Numbered from the stretch's first letter, positions 7,164-16,184 are shown. The stretch: 16,184 nucleotides of DNA from Thalassiosira profunda (GCA_036939355.1 JALLAP010002436.1:1-16184), one strand, 5' to 3'. Numbers and translations: made by a program. The notes: generated by a model from the letters alone, not told the origin.

Positions 7164-8633
7164 TTATTCATCCGGTTGCTCGACTTTTTCCCACTCTGAA
7201 TCGGTCTCTGAATCGCCCAGCTCATCCATCATTTCTTGCAGAGCGGCTCTCTTCTCCGCCTCCTTCTGCATCTTCTTTTCGTACTTCTTGAGCGTCTCCT
7301 TGTGTTTCTTCGACCGTTCGTGGTTCTCGAATTGCTTTGCAGACTTGAAGTCCTTTCTGCAGCATTCGCACCTCCAAGAGTCTGGCTCCTCTTCGGAGGA
7401 TGACTCCTCGCTGCTCATATCGAGGTCGTCCATTGCATCGCACAAATCGCCGTCCTCAACAGACTGGTCCACTGCACCCAGTGGAATCGCATCGTCCTTC
7501 TTTTCCTCATCATCAACGGCATTACCGTTGGTCTCACCTTCGACTGCAGTGACCTGCGGTGCATTACCAGTGTCAGCCCCTGTAGTTTCAACATTGTCGT
7601 CCTCATCCTCACTTTTCACAGCAGTCTTCTTCTTGCCGCCCTTGCCTTTCCCCTTCCTCTTGCCCTTCTTCTTCTTCTTTTTGCCCCGCTTGCCTCCGTA
7701 ATCGTAGTCATCGTCGCTGTCCAAATCAGCCAATCGTACTCTTCCAGCGTCAAGATCGGCAGCTTCCTGCTCTGCCATTGCCCGTTCGGCCTCCGCACGC
7801 CATTCCTCCTTCGCCAGAGCGTGGTCTTTCTTCTTCTGCGCTGCCTCCTTCTTCATCCTCGCCTCCTTCTGCGCTTGCTCTCGCATTGATTTTTCTCGCT
7901 GTGCTTTCACCCTGGGGTCCCTCCTCTTTACAAACCGAATCAAAGAACAGACCTCGTCCACGCGTTCCTTCTTCGCCGCCCGGCGCTTCTTTCTGTTGTC
8001 GTCTTCCATCAGCCTCCGTATCCGTCGGTTCGGCGCTTCTTTCAGATCGATCAGGGTATAGATATCCTCCCACGCAAATGATAAACAAGATGTAAATCCT
8101 TCCCACGCATTGTAGAAGCTGGATACAGCTGCCCAATCCGATGCAGAGTCGCCAAACTGCAATTCTCCTAAATGAGCGTTTGACATCTTCGCCACATCGA
8201 TATTCCCCTCGGACACATACCCGCCCCGCTCTCCCTCAAAGATGTTGTCGAATACCTCTGAATACACGGAATAGAAGCTCTCTGGATCGTCGTCATCGTA
8301 TCCCTCGTAACAGCCCGCGTACTGAAATTGCACCACATCGTACACAAACGTGCTCCCGTCTCCTCCGTCCGCGTCTCCGTGCATTCCCCCGCGCAGTATC
8401 ATCTCTCGATGCTCGTCGTACCATTTGCGTTCCACGGGGTCGGACAAGCATTCGTAGGCTGCCTGGATCATCTTGAACTCTGCCGCTGATGCATGCTGCT
8501 CTTCTTCCGTCTTGCCGACTGTTTTGTCGGGGTGGTGCTTCAACGCAAGCTTGCGGTGGGCTTTCTTGATGGCAGCCGCGTCGGCGTCGCGGGGGACGGA
8601 GAGGACGTCGTAGTGGCAGCGGATGGCCGTCAT
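7164..8633 (-). CDS. J-domain protein of the JJJ1/DNAJC21 type, cytosolic ribosome-biogenesis co-chaperone
   Basis: This single exon encodes 489 residues. The J domain (about 6-75) contains HYDVLSVPRDADAAAIKKAH, the HPD motif at 34-36, and AYECLSDPVERKWYDEHR. A JJJ1-like middle follows (FYSVYSEVFDNIFEGE, FYNAWEGFTSCLSFAWEDIY), then a long charged region with RRIRRLMEDDNRKKRRAAKKE and a KKKKKK-rich block encoded near 7620-7700. Near the C-terminus is one C2H2 zinc finger, C422-C425-H438-H444, with the family pattern WRCECCRKDFKSAKQFENH. In yeast Jjj1 stimulates Hsp70 Ssa on pre-60S particles to release shuttling factors; the same role is inferred here. Yeast Jjj1 has two zinc fingers and about 590 residues, so this copy is shorter with one finger. 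The start ATG at 8633-8631 lies just before the J domain. Confidence 0.88.
   Translation of the reverse strand: MTAIRCHYDVLSVPRDADAAAIKKAHRKLALKHHPDKTVGKTEEEQHASAAEFKMIQAAYECLSDPVERKWYDEHREMILRGGMHGDADGGDGSTFVYDVVQFQYAGCYEGYDDDDPESFYSVYSEVFDNIFEGERGGYVSEGNIDVAKMSNAHLGELQFGDSASDWAAVSSFYNAWEGFTSCLSFAWEDIYTLIDLKEAPNRRIRRLMEDDNRKKRRAAKKERVDEVCSLIRFVKRRDPRVKAQREKSMREQAQKEARMKKEAAQKKKDHALAKEEWRAEAERAMAEQEAADLDAGRVRLADLDSDDDYDYGGKRGKKKKKKGKRKGKGKGGKKKTAVKSEDEDDNVETTGADTGNAPQVTAVEGETNGNAVDDEEKKDDAIPLGAVDQSVEDGDLCDAMDDLDMSSEESSSEEEPDSWRCECCRKDFKSAKQFENHERSKKHKETLKKYEKKMQKEAEKRAALQEMMDELGDSETDSEWEKVEQPDE
7617..7700 (-). repeat. Lys/Gly-coding low-complexity tract inside the J-protein gene
   Basis: On the coding strand this is almost pure A/G, encoding alternating GK and runs of K between acidic stretches. 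It is a likely nuclear or nucleolar localisation or RNA-binding tail and is part of the coding sequence, not an inserted repeat. Confidence 0.55.
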
Positions 8634-8909
8634 TATTGCAAGGGTTGCAATTATTGCTGGCCAATCTACTGCAGGGATGGTCGCCGAGACGGTCTACAAT
8701 GAAGAGGGCCGCGGGGTCGTTGTCGTGGGCGGACAGCGGCACATGGTTGTGCACCAGAACTTTTGGTTTTGGGCGGCGCGCGGCGCGGCGGTGGCGTGTG
8801 GCATCCTTCGCTTCATCCCTCGCTCCTGTCTGATCGATGGTGGCTCCTACTCCCCCATCGCATCCCCAGTCCCCACACGCACGCACAACTTGCCGGCCTG
8901 GCTCACATC
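8634..8909. promoter_or_regulatory. Divergent promoter region between the J-protein and cyclophilin genes
   Basis: This 276-bp gap lies between divergent start codons. A CCAAT pentamer is at 8661-8665 on the + strand. The part near the cyclophilin start (8800-8909) is C/T/A-rich on the + strand, as in many leader sequences. No TATA box, strong palindrome or gene is evident. Confidence 0.4.
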
Positions 8910-9719
8910 ATGAAGCTCCCTCTCGTCGCCACCCTCGCCCTGCAGGCGCTGCAGGCGTCCGCATTCACCGGCGCGCCCTCGCACCGCCCCATCCAGCTCG
9001 CCCGTCCGTCAGCGGCTCGCGTCGATGCACCCGCTGATGGCGAAGATGTCTGTGACGTCAGTGCCCTCTCCCGCCGAGACGCCGCGTCCAAGTTGGTGGC
9101 CACCGCTGCCGCCATGACGGGAGCCGCCCTGACCTCGGTGCCCTTCGCTGCCAACGCCGACGAGGAGGGCGGCAAGCTCATTGAGTTCACAGTTGCAAAT
9201 CTGGAGGGACAGGAGGGCAACACAGGCACGTTCGTCGTGAAAATGCACCCCGAGTGGGCTCCCATTGGTGCGGAACGGTTCGAGACGCTGGCCTCCAATG
9301 GCTTCTTCGAGGGATGCCGCGCCTTCCGCGTTCTTCCGGGATTTATTGTCCAATTCGGCATTACCGGCGACCCAGCGGTGCAGGCCAAATGGAAAGCGCA
9401 GAACTTGCGGGACGATCCCGTGAAGGTGACGAACAAACGAGGCACGGTGGTGTTTGCCACGGCGGGGCCGAACACGAGGACGACGCAGATCTTCGTCAAT
9501 CTGAGCGACCGCAACTCATTTTTGGACAAGCAGGGCTTCAGCCCGTTCGGTGAAGTTGTTGAGGGGATGGACGTCGTGGAGCGCTTCTACAGCGGGTACG
9601 GAGAGGGAGCGCCATCGGGTAAGGGACCGAACCAAGGACTCATCCAGGCGAAGGGCAATGCGTATTTGGAGGCGTCGTATCCCAAGCTCAGCTATTTCTC
9701 GAAGGTGGCCTTCAAATGA
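8910..9719 (+). CDS. Thylakoid-lumen cyclophilin-type peptidyl-prolyl cis-trans isomerase
   Basis: This single exon encodes 269 residues. Residues 1-18 form a signal peptide ending ALQASA followed by F19, the ASAF junction that directs import through a complex red-lineage plastid. After a transit-like stretch come R55-R56 in SRRDAASKLVA, a hydrophobic helix and ANA/D at 83-84, which is a twin-arginine lumen-targeting signal. The mature cyclophilin domain (about 88-269) has FVVKMHPEWAPIGAERFETL, the catalytic-type Arg and Gln in FRVLPGFIVQFGI, GTVVFATAGPNTRTTQIFVN and GFSPFGEVVEGMDVV. The Trp of human cyclophilin A that contacts cyclosporin is replaced in NSFLDKQGF, so drug sensitivity may be low. 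The start is the ATG at 8910, since upstream in-frame sequence does not look like protein. The likely role is folding or assembly of lumenal photosystem components, inferred from targeting. Confidence 0.92.
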   Translation: MKLPLVATLALQALQASAFTGAPSHRPIQLARPSAARVDAPADGEDVCDVSALSRRDAASKLVATAAAMTGAALTSVPFAANADEEGGKLIEFTVANLEGQEGNTGTFVVKMHPEWAPIGAERFETLASNGFFEGCRAFRVLPGFIVQFGITGDPAVQAKWKAQNLRDDPVKVTNKRGTVVFATAGPNTRTTQIFVNLSDRNSFLDKQGFSPFGEVVEGMDVVERFYSGYGEGAPSGKGPNQGLIQAKGNAYLEASYPKLSYFSKVAFK

Positions 9720-9898
9720 ATGTGACATCCAACTGGCAAATGGGGGGTACGGAAGGGAAACACTGATCAACTCATGAGAAGTGTCACAAAAAGTCCTAGG
9801 CCGTCATTCAACGACAAATATTGCGCTATGCAAAGCCACAATCGCATTGGCATTGGCGTTTGCATTGGATAGCATGCGCCTCACCATAATCTGACACA
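9720..9898. other. Convergent intergenic gap (179 bp) with a small CATTGG repeat
   Basis: This gap lies between the stop codons of the cyclophilin and Strawberry-notch genes. Bases 9844-9868 contain three GCATTGG units, two of them in tandem, plus a related GCGTTTG unit. No gene or canonical AATAAA is seen. Confidence 0.45.
9844..9868 (+). repeat. Short degenerate GCATTGG repeat
   Basis: The run is GCATTGG, CATTGG, CGTTTG, CATTGG in succession. It is only about 25 bp and may be simple-sequence drift in a 3' UTR. Confidence 0.5.
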
Positions 9899-12800
9899 TC
9901 AGTCGCCTTTCTTGGTGGCCATTGCGATCTGATGCGCCGTCTCCCTGCCCTCTTCGAGGAGCTTTTTGGACAAGTCCCTCAACACACTCAGCCACATCGG
10001 CAGACTGGCGCCTTCGGCGAAGAATTCGCTCGACGAGAACTCGATTCCCACCAGAGTACGAGGCAAGTCATCCTCGAAAGAATGCTCGAACAGCGTCTCG
10101 TACTCCTCGGCCTCTTCGACAAGAATGGGATTGCGAGCTTTCGTTGGGGCGTCGCCGACAATAGTTGCATTGAGACTCGCCGCATCTCCCCTCGCCATGC
10201 CGGCGCCCACGAGCTTAGCTACTTCCTTCTCAAAAAGCAGACGAGCCGACTTGGCTTGGCCAGGACTCATCCTGAACCTACGGCTGTTAGACGTTTGCAC
10301 AATCCACTTGCCGCCTTCTTCCATCTTGAGCAGCTTTCCGCGAAGGACGCTTGATCCAAGAGTCTTCATCTCGAGCGCAACGCCCTGGCCAATTTCGAGT
10401 GTACCGATAGCGAGTGTAGAGTCCTCGGCAGCATGATCGGCGTTGAAGATGGGCGCTGCATTTGGGAACGCCTGATGCACGTTGGACGTTTCAACGCGCA
10501 CAACGCGGAAAAGTTGAGGGCCATCGTCCACTTCAAACGCAGCAGCTTCGTCCAGCAGCTTGTTTAGGATTGGAATGAGGGAGCCAGAGAAGACGTAGCG
10601 AATCTTGTGGCGCCCTTTGCAGTTGGGCTGGTACTCTGAGAGACGGCATCGTATGAGCGAAGAATGTGAGACGTGCGCAATGATCAGTAGTGCACAACAG
10701 TGCATGGCTCACGCACCTTCGGAGGACGGGATGTCGGCCTTATCGAGTTCCTTCTCCCACGCATCCTTGGCCTCAAGCTCGCTGATTGGCTTGTAGACAC
10801 GGTCCTTGATTGCGCGTCGTACAGTTTGCCTGGTCATGACGCGCCTGCCAATATTGGGGCGCAGCACAAGGCACTTATCGCCGGCTTCCATTATCATGAA
10901 CGTCTTTTCCTTTCGGCTCGTCTTCTGCAGGTAGAAGCCGGGTTTGATCTTGCCGCTGCCCTTGCCGCCCTCTGTCTTGAGGATTTCGAGTGCCTCTTCA
11001 AAGCGCATACCCTGGTCGATCCGCACCGTATAGACCTCGACAGATTGGTCCAATCCAGCGATGCCGCCGAAGCAAAAGGACCGAGGCTTGCAAGCGAACT
11101 CAACGTTGTTGCCAGCAAGAGTCGTGATGCCAACGTCATGCTTGCCAGCATTTTTGGCTGCTTTGATTTCGTTCTCGACAAAGCCGAGCAAGTAATCAGT
11201 CACTGTGGAAGCAGAGGTAAAAGTGAGGCGGTGCAATTTTCCTGGAACAACTCATTCAAGCATGACAATCATAGCAACTCACGCTGACGCTGCTTCGGAA
11301 TGGCCAGGCCCAATAGGCGATTCAGGAAGCGAGCCACGATGTTGCTCTTCTGGCCTGAGCTTGGAAAGTCTCTTTCGTTGACATCGACATCGCTCAACCA
11401 AAGAAAGGCGACAGTGTTGAAATTCAACCCAGCATTTCGAGCAGATGAAAGCTCTTCTTCGTTCGCGACCGGAGTCATTTGCCCATTTCCAAGCGCCTTG
11501 CTAATAGCAACCACTCGGTTCTTGGCAAGCGCTCGGCGTTGGAAGAGTACACTGCGAACAGCAGCGTCAGAAGCATTGGCTCCATGATCGAGGGCGAGAA
11601 GGTTGTCGGTCCAATTGCCAACAGAGTCCATCGCTCTGATGAGATAAGAATCGATGGTATCGATAGCACTGGCGCAGAAAGCGTCCATGCCCTCGATTGA
11701 GTCAAGAGACTGATTCTTTGACATCTTCCTGATGACTACGAGCATCTTTTGCAGCGCCGTGGTTCCGTAGCTGGATGAATCGCCGTCGACAGAGAAGGAG
11801 GTCAGGTGGGCAGAAGACAAGTGTGATGAGAAATAATCAGTGTCTCACCTGTTATCGATGTCCATGTTGCCCAGACCCAGGGCGTTTGCAGATCCAGTTG
11901 CGCGGCGATCGCCTTGAGTCAAGGCTCCAAGGGAGTTCAGTCTACAGAGGAGCTGTGTTAGATAATTGCAAGGTCGAGGCAGTGTGGCGTGATGAATTGT
12001 ACTCACCGACGAGCAACAGCAGATGCGAAACGAGCCTCTCCACCCACGTCGCTTAGAAGGAACTTGTAGATAGGCCCTGACGACTGGTTGGAGCGATGGG
12101 TCCTTCCGAGCTGCTGAATTGCCTTGTCGGCGCTCCAGGGAAGCTCAAGGGTGATGTGCACGCGGCGGCGCTGATTTGCAACGCGCTTGTCGGATTGCAG
12201 ACTGATGCCGGTGGAGGCGGCTTCGGAGAGGATCTGAGTAGAGAAGCATCATGTGTACAAATAATGAGGACGTTGCTGGCAGTAGCGCAACATAGGACTG
12301 GCTCCTACTCACAGCAATCAACTTTTCTCCCGACTGGAATGCGTTCTTCTCCTGGATGTTGTCGGCCTTGCGCTTCTCGTACCGGATCACCGCTTTCCCC
12401 TGGATAGAGTCATAGAACTGCACTTGACGGCGCGTCCGCCCCGTGAGCTCTGCAACTTTGGAAGGCCCACCCAGTTCATTCAAGAGGCGGTCGAGATGTC
12501 CTGGAGGGAGCTGAAGCCCATCGACTGCATTCAGCCAAGTCTGGACTTCTTCCTCGGGAATGATGGATCGGATGACGTTCTTCAGACCCTCACCTGGAGC
12601 TGAGACAAACGTCTCAAACATCTCTTTCCCCTCTTCTCCCACGCCAGCCGCTGCAGCGGCGCGTTTAGCGCTGGCCTCGCCAGTAGACTGGAGACCGATG
12701 ACGCAGCAATGGCCAGCCTCAATCGCGCTGTTCGCCTCGGCGATGCACTGATCGACCTTAGACGCGATTGCCAAGTACTGAAAGAAGCGAAGATGCTCTG

Positions 12801-14337
12801 AAAATGGTGTCGTCAAGAAACGTGTAAGAGCAGACAAATGAGGAGAAGCCAGAAGTGAGATGGAGCCGCAGACTCACCCGCCCAGAACGCTGTCTTCTTG
12901 GCTCCGCTCTTCAATAGCTCAGCGTAGAGCTTGGTCCAAAGTTTCGTAGACTCTTCGTACACATCAGCGTGCTCCTTGCTACTCTCCACATCGATGAGGT
13001 CGAAGCCACACGTCTCGTAGCTCAGCTGCCTCGCTTGGAGGGCGCCGATGCTCTTGAGGTGCATCGCGTTCAATTCAACAGCTCCTGTTCCGAGCTCGTC
13101 GACTGCGGAATGCCACTTGTTAAAGCAACTGTGCTCCGTGCCAGCCCCCCAAAGCCCCAATCTATTCATGAAGCCAAGGTTCGTAGGCTCCGAGACGGAT
13201 GTCGCGCTGCAGTACACAACTCGAGCCCGTGGAAGAAGGTTTTGGAGCTCGACCACCTTGGTGGCTGCAAGACAGGCAGTTGAAATGGACATGAGATGCG
13301 TATGAAAAGAATCAATGCATCGAGAGTTGTTGTTGTAGACTTACCCATTTGGGACGAGCCCTTCTTGGGGTTTCCGTCAGCATCCAGCGAGATGCTCTTC
13401 GCCTTGTGGCACTCGTCGAAGAGCAGCAAGCCATCAAACTCCTCGGGAGACGATCCTCCGCACCACTTCAAGATCTGTTCGAGACGCTCAAATACACCCG
13501 TCTTGCGATCCTTGGACGTCAACATTGAGTAAGTTGTGAAGAGGAGGCCTTCGTCGAAGTCTAGAGAGTCCTTCGACTTGAACTTGCTCAGAGTGTAGCA
13601 GTGTTTCTTTGTGTACTTGTCAAGACCGAGGTCTGAGAGATCGCGCTTGGCACTTTGGGAAACAAGCGAAGGGATGGGTTGGGTCAGAAGAGACCGAGGG
13701 TGTGTTGTGATAAAAGCAAATTGACTTACTCCTCATAGAGATCGGCAGACACGCTGATCCATAGAGACTTCTTGCGGCCCCTCGAGATGTTCTCCACGAC
13801 GAATCCGGCCAGTGTGCGGCCTTTGCCCATGCCGGCAGAGTCTCCCAAAATGAAGCCGCAGCGGGCAGGAGACTTTGCCTGCACTCCGCCGTTGACGTCG
13901 GTTTCGGAGGAAGGCGAAGGCAGATCCTGCAAGTGGCGCATCGAACCGTAGACCACCGCCTCCAGCTGAAGATTCGACAGCTTGCCTTCGCTGATGATGC
14001 TGGCTGGCATCGCGAGACGGTACGTGATGTCAGGAGGGGCTACCGAGGCTAGAGTACTGTTCTCGACCACAGCGTCGGGATGAGTGTGCCCCCAGAGGAG
14101 CTTGGCAGGGCGGTATGCTTGATACGTGATCTCTTCCTCGACGTCGTCGAGATCATCGTCGTGCTGCTCGTCGCTGCCTTTCTCGTTCTCGGCTGCCTTG
14201 GAGGACGCGACTGCGGTCTCCAGAGCTTGGAGCTGGGCCCCAGGTCCAGAGGGTGGGACACCCGAGCCGTGAAGGTTCAACTGCCCGAGGGCGCCTGCGA
14301 GGACCGCGTCGAGCGCGTTGGGATTGGTGACGGTCAT
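9899..14337 (-). CDS. Strawberry notch (SBNO) family SF2 helicase-like protein, nine exons
   Basis: Exons in gene order are 14337-13730, 13652-13345, 13264-12878, 12797-12313, 12233-12007, 11941-11849, 11770-11283, 11202-10717 and 10635-9899. Each joint has a GTAAGT/GTGAG/GTGCG donor and an AG acceptor, and the frame stays open for 3819 nt (1272 residues). After an acidic N-terminus (54-70) come the family block [21 protein letters not shown], the Walker A variant [11 protein letters not shown] (165-175, K172), [17 protein letters not shown] across intron 1, the DECH box (282-285) in [54 protein letters not shown] (599-609) and motif [10 protein letters not shown] (636-643), then [14 protein letters not shown] and a long C-terminal domain. 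No PHD finger is seen. In animals SBNO proteins are nuclear transcription and chromatin regulators; algal function is not known to me. It is transcribed towards the cyclophilin gene. Confidence 0.93.
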
Positions 14338-14667
14338 GGAAAGGAGATGGACGGGAGATCCGAAGCTCGTCGAAGCAGGGAGGCCGGCAACAACTGATTA
14401 ACCTCGGCGAGTCAACAAGTTGTGAGGGAGCGGCGTGGATTTCACCGCAAGTGCAAAAAGCTGACTCGCACTCGAGGCGAATTCCTTCGTCAGGAGAAAC
14501 AGTCGACTTCACTCAGCTCGGGCGGTTGGGCTTTTTCGTGCCCTCCCCACTCTGTGCGTCTCAACCGTCATTTTAGTAGCGAATCCCCCCCAAAGAAGGC
14601 TTATTGTTCTTGATCCCCTCCACTGCTATCTACTCATGCATTCTTATCATCGGCACATCCCCACGCA
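14338..14667. promoter_or_regulatory. Intergenic region between PP2A 3' end and SBNO start (330 bp)
   Basis: Both neighbours are on the minus strand, so this stretch holds the PP2A 3' UTR (low-coordinate side of 14668) and the SBNO promoter and leader. An inverted pair GCGAGTCA (14407-14414) and TGACTCGC (14462-14469) gives two opposed TGACTC half-sites of the type bound by bZIP factors. No gene, TATA box or transposon-like structure is evident. Confidence 0.4.
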
Positions 14668-15735
14668 TTAGAGGAAATAATCCGGCGTTCGTCGATTCAC
14701 GTGCGGCTCACCCCTCCTCGGCGCCGGGTCGAATTGCAAAAACGTGGGCTTGGACTTGTCGTTCTCGTCCACCTCCATAATAGCCGCTTGGTTGCCGCAC
14801 CGATAGCAATAGTTCGGCGCGCTGAAGATGGTCACCACATTCTTCTCGTGGCTCCAATTGTATCCCTCCATCACCAGCTGATGCGCTCGCGCCACGAGGG
14901 TCAAACCGTTGCGCTGATTGAATTGCTCGCTCACGTCCTGGCCAAAGGTGAACCCGGCTCCCCGAGGGGATATCCCCCAGCCCGTCCGGTCATCTGGATC
15001 CGACCACAACAAATCACACATCGGCCCCTCGTGCGGCACCTCCTGCACCCTATCGAGCTGGCGAATGTGATCCAATGCATCGACGCTGGGGCTCAATCCG
15101 CCATGCAGGCAGAAGATTTGGTTCTCCACAAGCGCCGTGAGGGGAAAGTAATCGAAGAGGTCCTGAAGGTTCAAGTGGTATGAAGTGAGCATAAGATGTG
15201 CATCAACTTGGCATCCCCTCTAACCACTCACCGTGAACATCTTCCAGACGTTGGCAGAGCCGTACTTCCTCACGCACTCGTCATAGAAACCGTAGACCTG
15301 GGTGATCTGCCGGGATTCGTGGTTGCCCCGCAAGATGTGCACCCTCTCGGGATAGCGCACCTTCAGACACACCAAGAGGCTGACCGTCTCGACGCTGTAG
15401 TAGCCCCGGTCGACGTAATCCCCCATGAACAAATAATTGGTGTCGGGCGCCGAGCCGCCAATGCGGTACAGCTCCATCAGATCGTGCCACTGGCCGTGGA
15501 TGTCCCCGCACACGGTCACGGGGGCGCTCACGGGCTGGACGTTCGCCTCGAGGGTCAGCGTCTCCCGCGCCTTGTTGCAAAGGTGCTGCACCTCGGTTTC
15601 CGAGAGGGGCGTGCCATGGGTCAGCTTCGCGAGGTACTGCTCCAGGTCGGCGTAGCCCGACGAGGGTGGAGACATCGCGTCCGGGGCCGAGGGCTGGGAC
15701 GGCTGCAATGGGGGGGCGACGGCGGCGCTCGCCAT
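14668..15735 (-). CDS. Serine/threonine protein phosphatase 2A catalytic subunit, two exons
   Basis: This is the metallophosphatase catalytic subunit of PP2A holoenzymes. Exons are 15735-15232 and 15162-14668. The 69-bp intron starts GTGAGT and ends CTTCAG, and joins NVWKMFT to [12 protein letters not shown] in phase 0, giving 332 residues. Metal and phosphate motifs are GDIHGQ (77-82), GDYVDRG (105-111) and GNHE (137-140), followed by [34 protein letters not shown] and [15 protein letters not shown]. The C-terminus RRTPDYFL is the PP2A signature, whose terminal Leu is carboxymethylated in the family; this separates it from PP4 and PP6. Asn replaces the Thr usually found just before RRTP. The start ATG at 15735 follows CGGAAA and is a good context. 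The roughly 25-residue Ala/Pro/Ser-rich N-terminal extension makes it longer than the usual 309. Confidence 0.95.
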
Positions 15736-16184
15736 TTTCCGGTGGTGACTTTGCAGTGTGGCTACCGGCCGCCACAACAATCCTCCTCGTCAGCACGCAC
15801 TAGGCGGTTTCCACACACACCTGAACGACGGGGCGCGGGGCGTGGGTGCGTGGGGCGGGGGATTGAGGCGTCGGCGCGGAGGAAGTTGGTGGTTGTTGTG
15901 TTGTGGCAAAGCGTGTTGTGTGGCGGTGTGGTGCGTGTGTGATGAGGTTGGAGGAAGTACGAGTAGGAAAGTATCGCGTATCGCGTATTCTAAGACTCTC
16001 TTGACCTTACCCCCGGGCCGGATGCGGAAGGAGGAGAGCTCCTTCAGGCAATCCAAAGACTGGCTGCTTCCATTTTACTTCATTCCAGATGTGCATCATG
16101 TGCGGAACAGCCTCACCGACAGCAGGTCGTGAAGGGGCTGCACAGTATCCGTCACCGGAGAGCAGGTGGCAACAGAGGCGAGCC
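15736..16184. other. PP2A upstream region and right edge; no gene called with confidence
   Basis: The first 200 bases should contain the PP2A promoter and leader. Bases about 15880-15950 are strongly G/T-rich on the + strand, and 15971-15988 is a tandem GTATCGC repeat (two and a half units). At 16061-16088 a pyrimidine-rich tract ends TTCATTCCAG, a good 3' splice site on the + strand, directly followed by ATG at 16089 with an open frame of 32 codons to the edge (MCIMCGTASPTAGREG...). On the minus strand a frame open from the edge ends at 16007. Either could be the border of another gene, and the data do not decide. Confidence 0.35.
16089..16184 (+). CDS. Possible N-terminal fragment of an unknown gene (very tentative)
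   Basis: The ATG at 16089 directly follows a splice-acceptor-like TTCATTCCAG, and the frame stays open for 32 codons to the window edge. A gene here would be divergent from PP2A, with its promoter in 15736-16000. No domain is recognised, the competing minus-strand frame is also open, and a chance frame is quite possible. Confidence 0.15.
   Translation, partial: MCIMCGTASPTAGREGAAQYPSPESRWQQRRA

Noticed and set aside
9899..13525. Several separate minus-strand genes
   Set aside because: All carry successive blocks of the Strawberry-notch family and are joined by consistent 65-81 bp GT-AG introns in frame.
15220..15780. PP2A start at the upstream non-ATG position 15780
   Set aside because: That codon is not ATG; the ATG at 15735 has a good context and leaves a plausible N-terminus.
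16007..16183. Minus-strand coding fragment at the right edge
   Set aside because: It is open for 58 codons but has no recognisable motif, and it conflicts with an equally open + strand frame beside a good splice acceptor.
1..16184. Undescribed multi-gene defence, biosynthetic or mobile system
   Set aside because: The recognisable genes are dispersed eukaryotic housekeeping functions on alternating strands, with no CRISPR array, integrase, transposase or clustered pathway genes.
1..16184. tRNA, rRNA or snoRNA genes
   Set aside because: No cloverleaf boxes or conserved rRNA segments were recognised by eye; a dedicated scan (tRNAscan-SE, Infernal) would be decisive.

Overview
The window is nuclear DNA from a photosynthetic eukaryote, most likely a stramenopile (ochrophyte) alga such as a diatom or relative. 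Three things point there. Genes are split by short GT-AG introns, most of them 77-82 bp. Every recognisable protein is of eukaryotic type (CCT gamma, eIF2B delta, PP2A catalytic subunit, Strawberry-notch helicase). The cyclophilin at 8910 carries an ASAF signal-peptide junction followed by a twin-arginine lumen-targeting segment, the bipartite arrangement used for red-algal-derived complex plastids. Coding DNA is GC-rich and intergenic DNA and introns are lower in GC (judged by eye). The species cannot be fixed from the sequence alone.

Layout, left to right: a possible C-terminal exon of an unknown gene (1-216, +); a secretory or plastid-targeted 2-oxoglutarate/Fe(II) oxygenase-like protein (381-1781, -); anthranilate phosphoribosyltransferase with one intron (2009-3161, +); CCT3 with two introns (3351-5285, -); eIF2B delta without introns (5652-7154, +); a JJJ1/DNAJC21-type J-protein (7164-8633, -); a thylakoid-lumen cyclophilin (8910-9719, +); a nine-exon Strawberry-notch helicase-like gene (9899-14337, -); and a two-exon PP2A catalytic subunit (14668-15735, -). 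The last 450 bases hold the PP2A upstream region and possibly the edge of another gene. Strands alternate strictly for the first eight genes, giving convergent gaps of 164, 189, 9 and 179 bp and divergent gaps of 227, 366 and 276 bp.

The genes do not form a pathway or operon. They are mostly housekeeping functions: translation initiation, ribosome maturation, protein folding in cytosol and plastid, phosphatase signalling, chromatin/transcription and tryptophan synthesis. I see no defence island, biosynthetic cluster or new multi-gene system. The most unusual structures are non-coding. One is a 143-bp element with 24-bp terminal inverted repeats and a perfect 7-bp flanking duplication (a MITE-like insertion) in the divergent promoter between CCT3 and eIF2B delta. 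Another is a 16-bp-stem hairpin between the first two convergent genes. The third is an 18-bp perfect palindrome centred on CACGTG between the oxygenase and tryptophan genes.
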